DNA of 64,000 bases from Rhyzopertha dominica (lineage: Eukaryota > Arthropoda > Insecta > Coleoptera > Bostrichidae), in contig QCXZ01000064.1 of the NCBI GenBank assembly GCA_025024175.1, positions 7,192,001 through 7,256,000 of the forward strand, written 5' to 3'. The position numbers and the translations under genes were made by a program. The notes under the pieces are model-generated. The model saw only the letters and a list, made by a program, of their open reading frames with translations, was not told where the DNA came from and made no database searches. Below, in pieces: positions 45,601-55,900 of this stretch. The number at the start of each line of letters is the position of its first letter. Position 1 is the stretch's first letter.

Positions 45601-48600
45601 CCCATCGTCTTCAAAATAACTCTCAGAAAGTCCCCTTTCCTTCAAATATTTATGGTATTGCTCCGGAATGGACTTAAACCATCTAATCTTCTGCCTGATT
45701 TGTTTCCAAGTCTCCTGATAATAGTTCTTCTTATCCCTCGCCATTGCTTTATAGTCCGTCCTGTATTTGTCCATCAGGTACGTTATCCATTCCACTTGAC
45801 CTTTCGGTAACCGAAAAAGTTTGACTCTTGATGCTTTTGCGTCTTTCTCCAAAGCTTCCACAACATACCCTTTTGTTGGAATGGCTTCATCTTCAGTGCT
45901 CTCTTCTACCCATTCTTTGTCATCGTTTGACAACATCGAGGCAGCCAGTTTCTTCTTGACGTTTGGTATTTTGATTGTCTTGTTTGGGTCATATGAGATT
46001 CCCATTTCCTTGAAATTTGCTTGCAGGGATTTGCTGCGTTCCCACACTTCGTTGACTTCTGTACATGTNATCTTTCCAACACCTTCAATCTTATTACGTA
46101 GTCTATTTCTGTTAACATTGTAGTTGTACTTCTTTCTTCGTCGCTGTTTGCGTAATTTGGTCATTCTGGGAGAGGTTTATGGAAGCCAAACGTGTAACAC
46201 GTGTTTTCACTGACAGCTATAAACAATCGATGACTCCAGCAGTCATTCTTTTGAACTATGAAGCTACTAAATAGAATGTGTTCACCTTCCAAATTGCACT
46301 TTTATGGCGTTAAGTAAAATAGTATAAAGAATAGAATAGAATAGGTTTATTTGCAAATATCTACAACAGATTAATGTTTTAACAATTTTTTAGTATGCAT
46401 ATTCTCAATAAGTTATAACAAATTTCTTTGTCTATATACACATAGGTAAGTATGCCAAATACTCCGATAAATAAATACAAATAAAATAACACAAAAACAC
46501 ATCTCTGTCACTGAAAGAGTTTAAAAAACTCTTGTGCATGACAGAAAAGCAAAGTAACAAAATGTTCATTTGTGTAATTTATACATGTATGTAGGAAAAC
46601 ATCATAATATGTAGTCTCTAGTATAGCACCCGAAAACGGAGACGGTCCTCACTAGCCAACCACATTTTAATTCTTGAGACCTTGAAGGAACTGTATGACA
46701 GACCTCGTATCTCAGGCACTAGGAAGTTGTACAGTTTAGCTGCCACAAAGTCAAAACACCGCTGTCCCAATGTGGTGTGCCTTGGTGGTACTTCCACAGC
46801 ATGGGTTGCTGGGTTAAAAAAATTTTTTGTAATTTCTCAGTGCTTAGGGAGGTGTGTTAATAACATAATATCAGTATTGATGGTTGTAGTTGCTTCTGAT
46901 TTATAAAGCACTTGTAAATATGTGTTCTAAATTTAAACGAGCTTGTAAATCAAATGAGTTATTATGCTGGTGGCTTGTAAAAATTGTCACATTCCCAACT
47001 TAAACAGGGCAGATTAGAATTACAAAATTTTTGTTTTTTATGAAATTTTTCATATTATCTTGTGCAGAAGATATAAACTACGCAAAATAGAAAAAATTGT
47101 ATAAAAAAATCCTTAAAGTTTTTTGTTGCACTCCTCCATTAAAAAACTCACCTTTGGATCATTTTGTAAATATTTGATGCGTGCAACAAAGTTACACCTT
47201 ATAAAACTAGTTTTTTAATATACTTTAGCATATTATTTAAACAAATTTTGAACTATTCACTTGTCATTTGTGTATTAAAGTATTAATATTTGCAGAAAAT
47301 TTCACTGTGAAGTAGAGGAACCGATGAAGCTCCAAAAGCACAAAATCATCGCGCAGGCTTTTGCGAAACGTCGGATATTCAATCAAGGCGGACGAATCTC
47401 TATCGAGTGCCAGAACCACACCGATCCAGTTGGTTTGCACTTCGACCTGAATAGCGCGGCCAGCAATGAACTGAGCACAACTTGGGCTGCAAATCTCCCG
47501 CGATTCGTAAACAGACGAGGAGCTGTCCCAAACGAGGTGACATGTTCTGTTTCAAGCAACAATCAGTCGGTGGATTCCGAAATGAGCTACAGTGTGCGTC
47601 ATGTTAGCATAGAAAGCAGAAGAAATTCGGGAGACAGCCAGCTGTCAGTGCAAATTGCTGAGCTTAAAGCGACTCGAAAGGTAATAAAAGATGTATTGGC
47701 TTTTAAACTGTGTCATTATGTTGTTATTTTTCTACTACAAAAAGAGAGACAAGTCAGAAATTATATTTTTATGTTAAGTTTTACTGGTTGACTTAAAAGA
47801 GCAATTTATAGGTATATTTTAGAACTGTCGTTTAATTTGAATATGTATATTTCTGTGGCAAATTAATAATATGAAAGGCATTCAAACTGGAAAAAAACAT
47901 GGAATTTGGAAAACAAACATAGCATTTGCCAATTATTTGCATGAATCTTAAAAAAATATCTTTGCACAATAAGTTGTTTGATTTTTATATTGGTTTGGAT
48001 CTATGAGAGTCATGTCAAAATTCCTACACACAGAAAGCCAGCTCACAAATGATACATATATTTTTTTAAATTGCAATAAAGTTGTTCAGTATAATCCCTT
48101 TGCATATCGAAATCATGTTGCCATCGCTTTTGCAGTAATGTAATGTCATTAAATACACCATTTTTGTCAAGTAATACGCCAGAAAACAATATTAAATGTG
48201 AGTTGGTCTCTTTTGGCAGTAAGCCCACGATTTAATCTGAGTCTTCTATGTAGTATCATGTGCACCCTGTAAAGCATCTTTGTAATAAAGTACATTTTCC
48301 ATTTCGTACCCCATCTTCTTTAGTAGAAATGTTACATCTTTTATTTTATCTGTCTTAATGTGGTTTGNGGTGCCTCTCAATATTAGCAAGGTTTATTTCC
48401 TCTTTTGACTACTGTGTGCTCGCAAGTAGAGGGTAAGGAATCTTTATTGCGGAGCATTCAATATTTAAACGCCTCCCCTCACTAATTTTAAAGGTTTTAT
48501 TGGATGTTATGACATTTTTCTCATTTCTGTTATAAGGTGAACGGACGCAGGCATAGAAGCCGTTTGAGGCATAAAAGGGATTTTAAAAGAGGCAAAACTT

Positions 48601-51600
48601 CGAAGAGTAGCGCAAGGAGGGAAAGTAGTACTAGTTTAGATTCACATTTTGGTGCTCAGCTTCTGAACGTACTGACCAATAATGGAAATGTTAAAAGTAT
48701 TGCCCCAAACTTGAAAAGGAGAGCGGGTGAGATATTTATTATAAAAAGGAAATCATGAACATCCCATTCTTGCTTCAAATGTTAGGTAACGCAGGCCTAG
48801 ACGGACAACACGTGAACAACCTTTTATCTAATGGCAAACTCGTGATACCCTACGTTAATAACGTGAGGAGCGGCAGCGAAGATGAAAACGTCTCCGTCAC
48901 GATTTCCGAATCAAAGTTCAACGTAGTCGTGAGCAATCACAACTTCGACTTGAACGACCAGTTGGTCATGAAATCCCTAAGGGAAGGACTTAACATCAAA
49001 GACGTTAACAGCTCAACGGACAGTGAGGACGAAGAGAGGAAGAAAGACAAGGAGAAGCATTCTCGTTCCAGGAGGGAGTCTAAAAATTCCAGGAGATCGA
49101 GGATGAAATACAGCAGTCAGTCGGATTCTTTTGATGAAAAAAATTCGCACAGTGACAGTTCATCGTGTCCGGAGCTTAAACAATTGGTGCAAAGTTCCCA
49201 AAATTCTGGCATGTCTGTTGGTTGTGAGAANAACAGGGGAAGCAGCAAACAGTCAAAGGTATGTATTAAGCACTTTGTACAAGGCATGTTTTGTCATTAG
49301 AATAAATATTAATTTGATTTGAATGGAATTTGAAAACTTTACCCATAGCATTTACTTCCTACGGGATAAAGTAGTAACTAATATAAATTTGGTGATGTCA
49401 TACTAATGCATATGTATATTCTTAGTGGATTTTTGCTTCCTCTCACTAAGCCCCCCCCTGGTGCACGCCTATGTCCGGAATTCGCCAACCTCTGGTCTGG
49501 TTACCCTAACCTAACAGTCGTTGTCAAAAAGATAACAGCGGTTTACGGTGTTTACGTCCCTTTTTTACAGGAATTGTAGAGTTGTAAAATTCTCTAGCCT
49601 AGATTTTGAAAGCAATATTCAGCAATATGAAAGATGTACTTTGGTTGGGAATTTCTATTTGCATATTTACCAACTGTTTTTCTGATGCTGAGCTTTCCAA
49701 AAGCTCAAAAAGGTTTAGTTTTTACCTTTCCTTTCATAATGAGACTTTGATGTCGTTTTCATCCAAGTAATGATTATTTTTTGTGCAATGGTCAGTGAAA
49801 CCTGTTGTGCTTTTATTTTATTTATATTTGCAACATGTTCTTTAATTGTGCAATAAAAAGTTATTGTACTTAATCACTGTACGAGCCCTAACACAAAAAT
49901 GTTCGGACATCAACTGATTTTTCGTAAAAGTTTGAAAATTTTCGTAGAGGATTCAATATCATGTTTTCCATTTATAGGACATTATAATATGTATTGTTTT
50001 GCATCATATTTACGACATTGTTTTGAAATAAAATAATATTGATTTATAGATCTAAGCTAATGTTGATAACAATGCAATATTTGCTGACACATTAATGTTC
50101 GGACAGTTAGTAAAACAAATAAATAGCAAGCCTTGGAAACAAAAGAATATGTTTCCATGTGACTTTTAACTTGACAATTAAATCGATTAGATATCAATTG
50201 ACTACAAAATGTCATGCGGTAAAGCAACTAATCGTGCAATCAGAGTTAATTGTAAAACTGTTTCACCATGGAAAAACGTTTCGGGATATTGCTAAGCAAA
50301 TAAATGTCGCAAAGTCCACGGTGTCAGATATTGTGAAAAAGTATATAGAAACGAGTTCAATTCAAATTTCAAGACATGGTGCTGGTCGGCCACGCAAATT
50401 CACTTCCAGAATGCAAAGATGTCTTGTTCGGATTTGTAAAACTGATTGTCAAAGTACATTAAGAGAAATAACAGCAAAATGAAATGAAGAAACAATGGCA
50501 AATGTTTCACAAGAAACGTGTCGTCGCTGGATTCATAACTCTGGTTTACATTTTTATAAGGTACGTATGTTATGTTTAAGCAAAATTTCATATTGATCAT
50601 TATCATTGCTTAAGGCAAAAGAAAAGCCGTTCCTCACGGAAAAATAAAAAAAGAGACGATTAGCGTGGGCAAGGGAACGGGCATTGTGGACTTTCGAAGA
50701 TTGGAAAAGGATCATTTTTAGTGATGAATCAAAATTTGATGTTTGTGTGGCTGACCATCGATCATGTGTTATAAGAAACAAAAATTAAGCCTTCCACAAA
50801 GACTGCCTAAAAAGAAAAATAAAATTTCCATCAGGTGCTATGGTATGGGGAAGCATGTCTGCTAATGGTGTTGGAAAACTGCACTTCATAGACGGAACTG
50901 CAAACGCAGTAAAATATCAGAATATTCTTGAAACCAATTTGTTGGTGTCAATTCCAATGTTATCACCTGATGGAAATTTTACTTTTCAACAAGATGGCGT
51001 CCCCTGCCATACAGCCAAGACCACAAGAAAGTGGCTGCAAGACAACAACATTTCCGTCCTTGACTGGCCCTCCAGCAGTCTTGATCTAAATGTAATCGAA
51101 ACTATATGGCACAAGATGAAGCAGCAATTAAGAAATGATCCGCAGCTTGTAAAAACTATACCTGCCAGAATAAAAGCAGTTATTAAGGCAAAAGGAGACG
51201 CAACCGGCTATTGACAAGTGTTGTCCGAACATTTATGTGTCAATAAATATTGTATTGTTATCAACATTAGTTTAGTTTTATAAATAAATATTATATTATT
51301 TCAAAACAATGTCGTAAATATGATGTAAAACAATACATATTATAGTGTCCTATAAAAAAAAACATGATATTGAATCCCTTATGGAAATTTTCACTTTTAC
51401 GTAAAATCAGTTGATGTCTGAACATTTTTGTGTCAGGGCTCGTATATGGTCCATAACAAAAAAAATCATGAACTGAACTGGAAATCTGGAAAGGCCAAAT
51501 GGAATTTCAGATGTCAGTAATTTAAAAAAATGAAACATTTAAAATTATTCACATTACTTCTTCTTTGTATTGTGAATCATACTAGAACATTTTTTGTTTA

Positions 51601-51904
51601 GAACTCTATTGATGTAGCAGTACAAGCTAACGCTCGTGACATCGTGACACATACATCAGCCTTCGAAATGCAGGACCTTTCATCGAAGGACACTAAATAT
51701 AAGAGCAAAAAAGCAAAAACAGATGAGAACAGACAATACAAAAAATACAAGGATTACCTAAACAACGAAGAAAGCAAGCCTTTGCGACAGGATTCTAACA
51801 GAAAGTATTCAGATAACTGCAGTGAAGAAGAAGACAATTTAATTAAACAGCAGCATAGAAAGAAAGATACGAGGAAGAAACAGAAATACATAAATAGAAA
51901 TTAA
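39674..51904 (+). CDS. smo: Smoothened, Hedgehog-pathway seven-pass receptor
   Basis: Nine exons: 39674-40352, 42334-42753, 42812-43036, 43089-43290, 45297-45467, 47296-47680, 48537-48726, 48786-49258, 51602-51904. They join in phase to 1015 residues; fly Smo is about 1036. Smo is a class F receptor repressed by Patched that transmits Hedgehog signal to Cos2/Fused and Ci. Residues 1-19 form a signal peptide. A Frizzled-type cysteine-rich domain follows (CPKPAKCQVL, YVPKCWAVIQPFLCSLYMPK, REMCNLTMKPC). Exons 2-5 encode the seven membrane segments (IHKLVAYCVLFCIFMNLFTI, FVMVYYFLIAGLVWFVIF, YFHLVAWSLPLILTIT, MGVFALFMLVFCIITF, FGAGVAMASWVW). The long tail carries the PKA/CK1 clusters RRNSGDSQLSVQIAE and ARRESSTSLDS known from fly Smo, then a serine/lysine-rich end. 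Introns 1, 4, 5 and 8 are large; NOP16 and three transposons lie within them. An n at 49231 hides one residue. Confidence 0.97.
40689..40702 (+). promoter_or_regulatory. RFX X-box-like site in smoothened intron 1
   Basis: GTTGCCATAGTAAC fits the X-box consensus RYYNYYATRRNRAC at every position. X-boxes bind RFX factors, which control ciliary genes. Function here is inference only. Confidence 0.35.
41981..41994 (+). promoter_or_regulatory. RFX X-box-like site in smoothened intron 1
   Basis: GTTACCATGGCAAC fits the X-box consensus at every position and is nearly a perfect palindrome. It lies 72 bp from the next site. Confidence 0.35.
42053..42066 (+). promoter_or_regulatory. RFX X-box-like site in smoothened intron 1
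   Basis: GTGACCATGGCAAC differs from the strict consensus RYYNYYATRRNRAC only at position 3 (a purine where a pyrimidine is expected). A short hairpin, GTTGAT...ATCAAC, lies between this site and the one at 41981. Confidence 0.3.
43757..43787 (-). ncRNA. Degenerate hammerhead-ribozyme-like motif at the Penelope 3' side
   Basis: The minus strand reads CCGATGA, then helix-II arms TGAGGT and ACCTCA around the loop AACACTGA, then AAAAC. This is the CUGAUGA - helix II - GAAAC order with one change in each box. It is in the same orientation as the reverse transcriptase. Likely an inactive remnant of the ribozyme that Penelope-like elements carry in their repeats. Confidence 0.45.
44219..44530 (-). 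pseudogene. Penelope-like GIY-YIG endonuclease domain
   Basis: SEGVYKITCSCGKCYISQTK is the GIY-YIG core with the Cys-rich insert (CSCGKC) typical of Penelope endonucleases. It is followed by RKVGTCLKEH, where the catalytic arginine is expected, and by SSVAEHSYLTKH. The domain seems nearly complete, but it is separated from the reverse transcriptase by a frameshift. Confidence 0.85.
44577..45161 (-). pseudogene. Penelope-like reverse transcriptase, C-terminal part
   Basis: Contains GCATGSPLSPVVANLFMENF (palm domain), YRYIDDTFVIWPHG with the catalytic YIDD, SLPFLDVQIYR, and GHKVYRKPTHTQTDLHATSH. The N-terminal fingers are absent because the copy is truncated or inverted at its 5' end. The frame ends at 44577 shortly before the endonuclease; PYVQGLSEKLKEDA is visible in the linker in a shifted frame, so a frameshift separates the two domains. 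Confidence 0.85.
45156..45186 (+). ncRNA. Partial hammerhead-like hairpin in the inverted Penelope repeat
   Basis: Helix-II arms GATTAC (45163-45168) and GTAATC (45173-45178) with the tetraloop AGGT are followed by a perfect GAAACGTC. The upstream box that should read CTGATGA is degraded (CTTCAAA). A second copy on the minus strand at 43926-43941 has the same hairpin followed by GAAACAGAC and a slightly better upstream box. Together they suggest an ancestral hammerhead in this repeat. Confidence 0.4.
45580..46164 (-). CDS. NOP16: Nucleolar protein 16 (NOP16), intronless, nested in smoothened intron 5
   Basis: A 194-codon minus-strand frame starting MTKLRKQRRRKKYNYNVNRN matches NOP16, a nucleolar factor for 60S ribosomal subunit assembly. 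Family marks are the basic N-terminus, NEVWERSKSLQANFKEMGI with SYDPN, and the C-terminal block YKAMARDKKNYYQETWKQIR with QKIRWFKSIPEQY. The length is close to human NOP16 (178). The frame is intact apart from one n (residue 32). AATAAA overlaps and follows the stop (45572-45581), so the 3' UTR is very short. It lies antisense between smoothened exons 5 and 6. Either it is an old nested gene or a functional retrocopy; I cannot tell without the rest of the genome. Confidence 0.93.
   Translation of the reverse strand: MTKLRKQRRRKKYNYNVNRNRLRNKIEGVGKXTCTEVNEVWERSKSLQANFKEMGISYDPNKTIKIPNVKKKLAASMLSNDDKEWVEESTEDEAIPTKGYVVEALEKDAKASRVKLFRLPKGQVEWITYLMDKYRTDYKAMARDKKNYYQETWKQIRQKIRWFKSIPEQYHKYLKERGLSESYFEDDGIVDEDS
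46327..46840 (-). mobile_element. LINE 3'-end relic in smoothened intron 5
   Basis: The minus strand near 46813-46650 reads HAVEVPPRHTTLGQRCFDFV, then AAKLYNFLVPEIRGLSYSSF and KVSRIKMWL. This is the conserved C-terminus of non-LTR reverse transcriptases (PRHRT..G...F...A..LYN.LP.EIR.....FK..LK.WL). Past the end, the strand runs about 300 bp to a TATTCTATTCTATTC simple tail at about 46330-46345, as expected for a LINE 3' end. Truncated at its 5' side. Confidence 0.7.
49882..51442 (+). mobile_element. Tc1-like transposon with IR/DR ends in smoothened intron 8
   Basis: The ends CGAGCCCTAACACAAAAATG and a near-complement are flanked by TA on both sides (49880-49881, 51443-51444). The inverted repeats are about 220 bp, and each contains a direct repeat near its outer and inner edge (ATGTTCGGAC at about 49900 and again at about 50094, mirrored on the right). 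That is the IR/DR layout of Tc1-like elements such as Sleeping Beauty. The transposase is broken. Confidence 0.92.
50200..51214 (+). pseudogene. Tc1-like transposase, several stops
   Basis: Reads FRDIAKQINVAKSTVSDIVK (first helix-turn-helix), GAGRPRKFTSRMQRCLVRIC (GRPR hook and second domain), TLREITAK then a stop. After a short spliced-looking gap comes KEKPFLTEK, a stop, and RRLAWARERALWTFEDWKRI with IFSDESKFD (first Asp). After another stop: GAMVWGSMSANGVGKLHFID, FQQDGVPCHTA (second Asp) and LDWPSSSLDLNVIETIWHKM (third residue, Glu). At least three in-frame stops make it inactive. Catalytic residues themselves remain. Confidence 0.88.
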
Positions 51905-52081
51905 GCTTAAGAATTGGGTGCCAATAGCTTAGTGCTTAGACTGACTTATGCATTAAGTCTACCATGAGAGTACATCGTTATATGGTGTAAGAATTTTGTA
52001 ATTTAAATACTCAAAACTGAAGTCTGATTTTAAATGGCTGGTTCATATCTAGTGTATTTATGTTTGTACCTCCTTTTATGT

Positions 52082-52087
52082 AATAAA
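52082..52087 (+). terminator. Smoothened polyadenylation signal
   Basis: AATAAA 178 bp after the smoothened TAA stop, followed by a T-rich stretch about 20 bp later. Confidence 0.65.
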
Positions 52088-52109
52088 GTATATTTATTAT
52101 TAATTTGTT

Positions 52110-52795
52110 TTTTCTGCATATGTAGTCTTTAATACCACTTTTCTCTCTCCAACTGTTGAAAGTGTTAATTTTAAAGTCTCATATAAAATCAATGAAAAAT
52201 GACTTACTTTTACAAGGTTATATGTAGTTCTCAAAATGTAAGATCACTACCAACTGAAAATTTTTAAATAACAACCATGGTTCTGGAGATATGCGATATT
52301 GCAGCGGGCACTTTACTTTTAAATTGGAACAGTCTTTAGCTGTCAAACTATGTTGACAGCAAATTGGTACCTACGAAATAGAAGATGTCATAAATGAAAA
52401 GTGTAGGAATTTCAGATTTCTAATTCATATTTTGAGCTTACTTGAGGACCAATTTAATTTTATCTTCCGACAATATATCCTCAAATCTTATTCTTTTGGA
52501 CTAACAACTATTTATCAGGATTTAAAATTCATGCAACTTCCTCAATGTAAATGTAATTAAATGTAAATTAATCTTAAAAAAATTGCTAGGAAGATTGTTA
52601 TGNTTAATAGGACTGAGAGCTACAACATTTTACCTCGAACTATAAGAAATGTAGACCTAGGTATACTTATTATAGGAATTTAAAGAATAGTATCACAACC
52701 TACTACTTTTATTAATCAAATAAATAAATAATCAACTATTGTGTTTATGTACAATAAAATTATTATTAATGTTATGAAAAAAGCTTTTCATTCAC
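52110..52795. other. Convergent gap between smoothened and IBTK 3' ends
   Basis: The two genes end tail to tail with about 700 bp between their probable poly(A) sites. AT-rich; no gene or repeat end recognised. One n at 52603. Confidence 0.5.
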
Positions 52796-52799
52796 CTTA

Positions 52800-52805
52800 T
52801 TTATT
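52800..52805 (-). terminator. IBTK polyadenylation signal
   Basis: AATAAA on the minus strand about 100 bp downstream of the IBTK stop codon. Confidence 0.6.
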
Positions 52806-52906
52806 CAAATAAGAGGCAAATCATACAAAAAATTTTTACAAGAATAAAACATCTCATGTCTTTAATTAACTTATATCACATTTATAAAAAGCACACAACC
52901 TTAATA

Positions 52907-55900
52907 CTACTTATTTTTTTGTACCCATACAGGTTTAGCTAAAGCCATTTGTACCCGCTCGATCAATATTATCTCATCAAAGACGTTCTCCGAATTATAA
53001 AACTTATGCAGATCCTCAATAGCCTTGTCTTCTTTCTACAATTGATAATAAAATTAAAGCAGAGTAAAAAGTAATTAGCACAGAATTACCTGAGTGTAAA
53101 GCAACGGTTTGCTTAGCATTTTAGTAAAATTTTCCTTCTGCTTCTTTTCTGCTGTAATAATGGCATCCATGCGGTCTTTACAACTGTGAGGTGTCATAGG
53201 TAGTGGTGGATCTGTGCAAATTTTCCAAGGGTTTTTAGGAGGGCTTTCTGTAGGAAAAAGTGAATCAATACATTTCTTCCACTTTGTACAATGAAAAGTT
53301 CTCCATTGATATTTGTTTAAATTCTCCATGAATATTTAACTACTTTAGTAGTCGCGTATTCTATTCTCGTCTCGTCTTATATTTCGTAGGTTTTACTATA
53401 ATGAAATTTGTGGGACAAACACATCTACTAGCGTATGGTGATGCATATCAAAATACCTTAAATCATTATGAAAAAAATTCTACATAAGATTTCAGTTTTC
53501 AAGCTAATTTTGTCTTAAACTGATGCAACAGAAATATTAATAAATCAAAGTTCTTTTGGTTTGAGTTATTTTTTATCTTAACATGTATGTTATTAAAAAG
53601 ACTTCACAACAATAGTACATAACAATTTTACAATAAAACTGAGAGGTTTAAAAAAATTCTTCATGGCAAAAGAAAAGACAGTAAAATGTGCCTTTTGCAC
53701 TTAATAGGTTAAAACAACCTCCAACATTTAACATAGTTATTCAAAATATACAGTGCGTCATGGCAGATTATTTTTCAAATAATTTATTGTTGGTCATTGC
53801 TAAGACTCTATGCTATAAACCTTAAAAACACATTTAGTTTTCATTTTGAACTACAAAATAATAAATTACCTTTCACAAAGGAGATCTACTCAGATTTCCA
53901 AACTCAAAACATATATACATATAACACCTATTTACTTAATATTACAGGTATGTGTATAAAAGTAAAAGATTCAGATAGACCTTGAGGTATTTTTCAAACA
54001 AATACATTTAATATTTTGTACTAAAATAAATGCTATTATTCAGATTATTTTCGGTCTACATTTTTTACAAATTACAGTTATTGCTCCACTTAGTTTGCCC
54101 ATGCAAAGTAGCTTACAGAAAATGTCGATCTCCAACTTTTGAATAAGACTGTAAACATATTAGTGAAATAACTACCGAATGATGCTGTTTTGGTTCTTTT
54201 TCTATCGCTATCTCCCTCTCCAGCTATTGTGATGCGTTTATATAGTTATACCGCCACCTAATATCCATAGGATCAAATTGATTTTTTGTATCCATGCTGC
54301 CATGCCTCCTTGAAGAAATGCCTACTGTATGCTGGTTCAATCAATAAATCTAATGAGAAACATTACTTGTGGCTTCAATGATAAGTTCATAATGTTATGC
54401 CCCATATTAATGATTTCCCCCCTAGATGCTGTAGATTAAGTTTTCAGCATGTTGATTGAATTCTAATAAACAGAAGTGCTATTAAATAATTCCTTTTTTG
54501 AGGATTTAGTAAGTACCTACTTATCACTCTGCCATCTATCAAACTATTGTTTTGATCTGCCTCTATAAACATAAACTTCATTATTCCACTGCCATCGGTA
54601 TATGTTTTAGAACTGCTAGCTTACAATTGGGTATTATCACTTTTTTGAAAATTACGTAAAATGAATCTTGAAGTGCATAAATATCGTAGGCCATGTTAAA
54701 AAAAAACAAAAAAATATTTGTAGGTAGAAAATTCCAGGTCTGAAATTCGAATCTTAAAGTCACCGCCAAAACGCTTCTATCCAAGGTTATTCAACTCGTG
54801 ACGTCAAGTGTCATGTAAACATTACCAAGGAGCATGCTGTTTAATGGTGTAGTGTCAGTCTTGTATTGGAAAAGCTTTTGTGTGGTGTTTATTGAAAGGA
54901 TGGTGTAAGAGGTCGCACCAAAAAGTGATTTGTGTAGTTTTATAAGCATCTATTATGTATGGAAAACAAAAGTGTTGTTTTGTACATCGTTATAAAAGTA
55001 CTTTAGTCAGTATAGCTAACAAAATTTTTGTAACCGTTCCTCGAGAGTATAAACGTATGAAAAAGTTGTTTAAGGCCCCTAGATGTGATATGCCGAAATC
55101 GCAAAGTTTGTTTTTCTGTTATGAAGATCATCTTAATTCTTCCTGTAAGTTTCATTATTCTTTTTGGGGTTATAAGTGTTTACCATTCAGTTTTCATTTT
55201 GGTATAGCTTGAAGAAGATATGAAAAATTATATGCGTTTTAAGTTGATAGAGGGAAATGTTATAATAAAGAACGACGTTGTTCTCCATATATTCGACTGT
55301 TAGCCAGACTGAAAACGAGCCGCAAGAGCCCCGAAATAAATAGCAATTTATATTTATTCTGACCTCTAAAATAAATGTCAAGTTTAGGGTACATTTTTGA
55401 TTCTTACATTTTTATGTTTACAAATAGTATGTTTCCAACAACCCACTGTGAACAAATTATCAATGCTACGTTAATTTGCTAAAAAGTTACTTATGCTGTT
55501 GTTTTTACGTTACTCATCTTCACCGCGTTGAACCGCTCGTCGCTGTACACAAATTCCATAACAATGAACATGCCTTCAGAAGTCATAAGTATTTCACTTT
55601 TTCTTGGTGTATTTTAATTCGTTGTCACAAAATGAACGCAAACAACAAACTGATAAATTGACGGGCTGAGGCTGACGCGTGGCGCGCTGACCCCAAATGT
55701 AAACAAGCGGCCATTTACAAGACACCTGACGTCACGGCCAATATGTTCGCGTTCTGGCTGTCCCTTTAAATATTCACATTTTTAATATTAAAAATACACC
55801 TTACAATCCATTTTTTCGCATTTATAAGCTGTCACAGCTATTTTGTGGATTAGATGCTACCTATTAATATGCAATTTAATAAAATATAAATACATGGCAA

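Noticed and set aside
49500..49515. CCTAACCTAAC, resembling the insect telomere repeat
   Set aside because: Only about two units, no array, inside a smoothened intron.
53075..53329. Separate short minus-strand gene starting MENLNKYQWR
   Set aside because: Sequence, phase and a strong internal acceptor show that its C-terminal part is an IBTK exon; the upstream Met is intronic.
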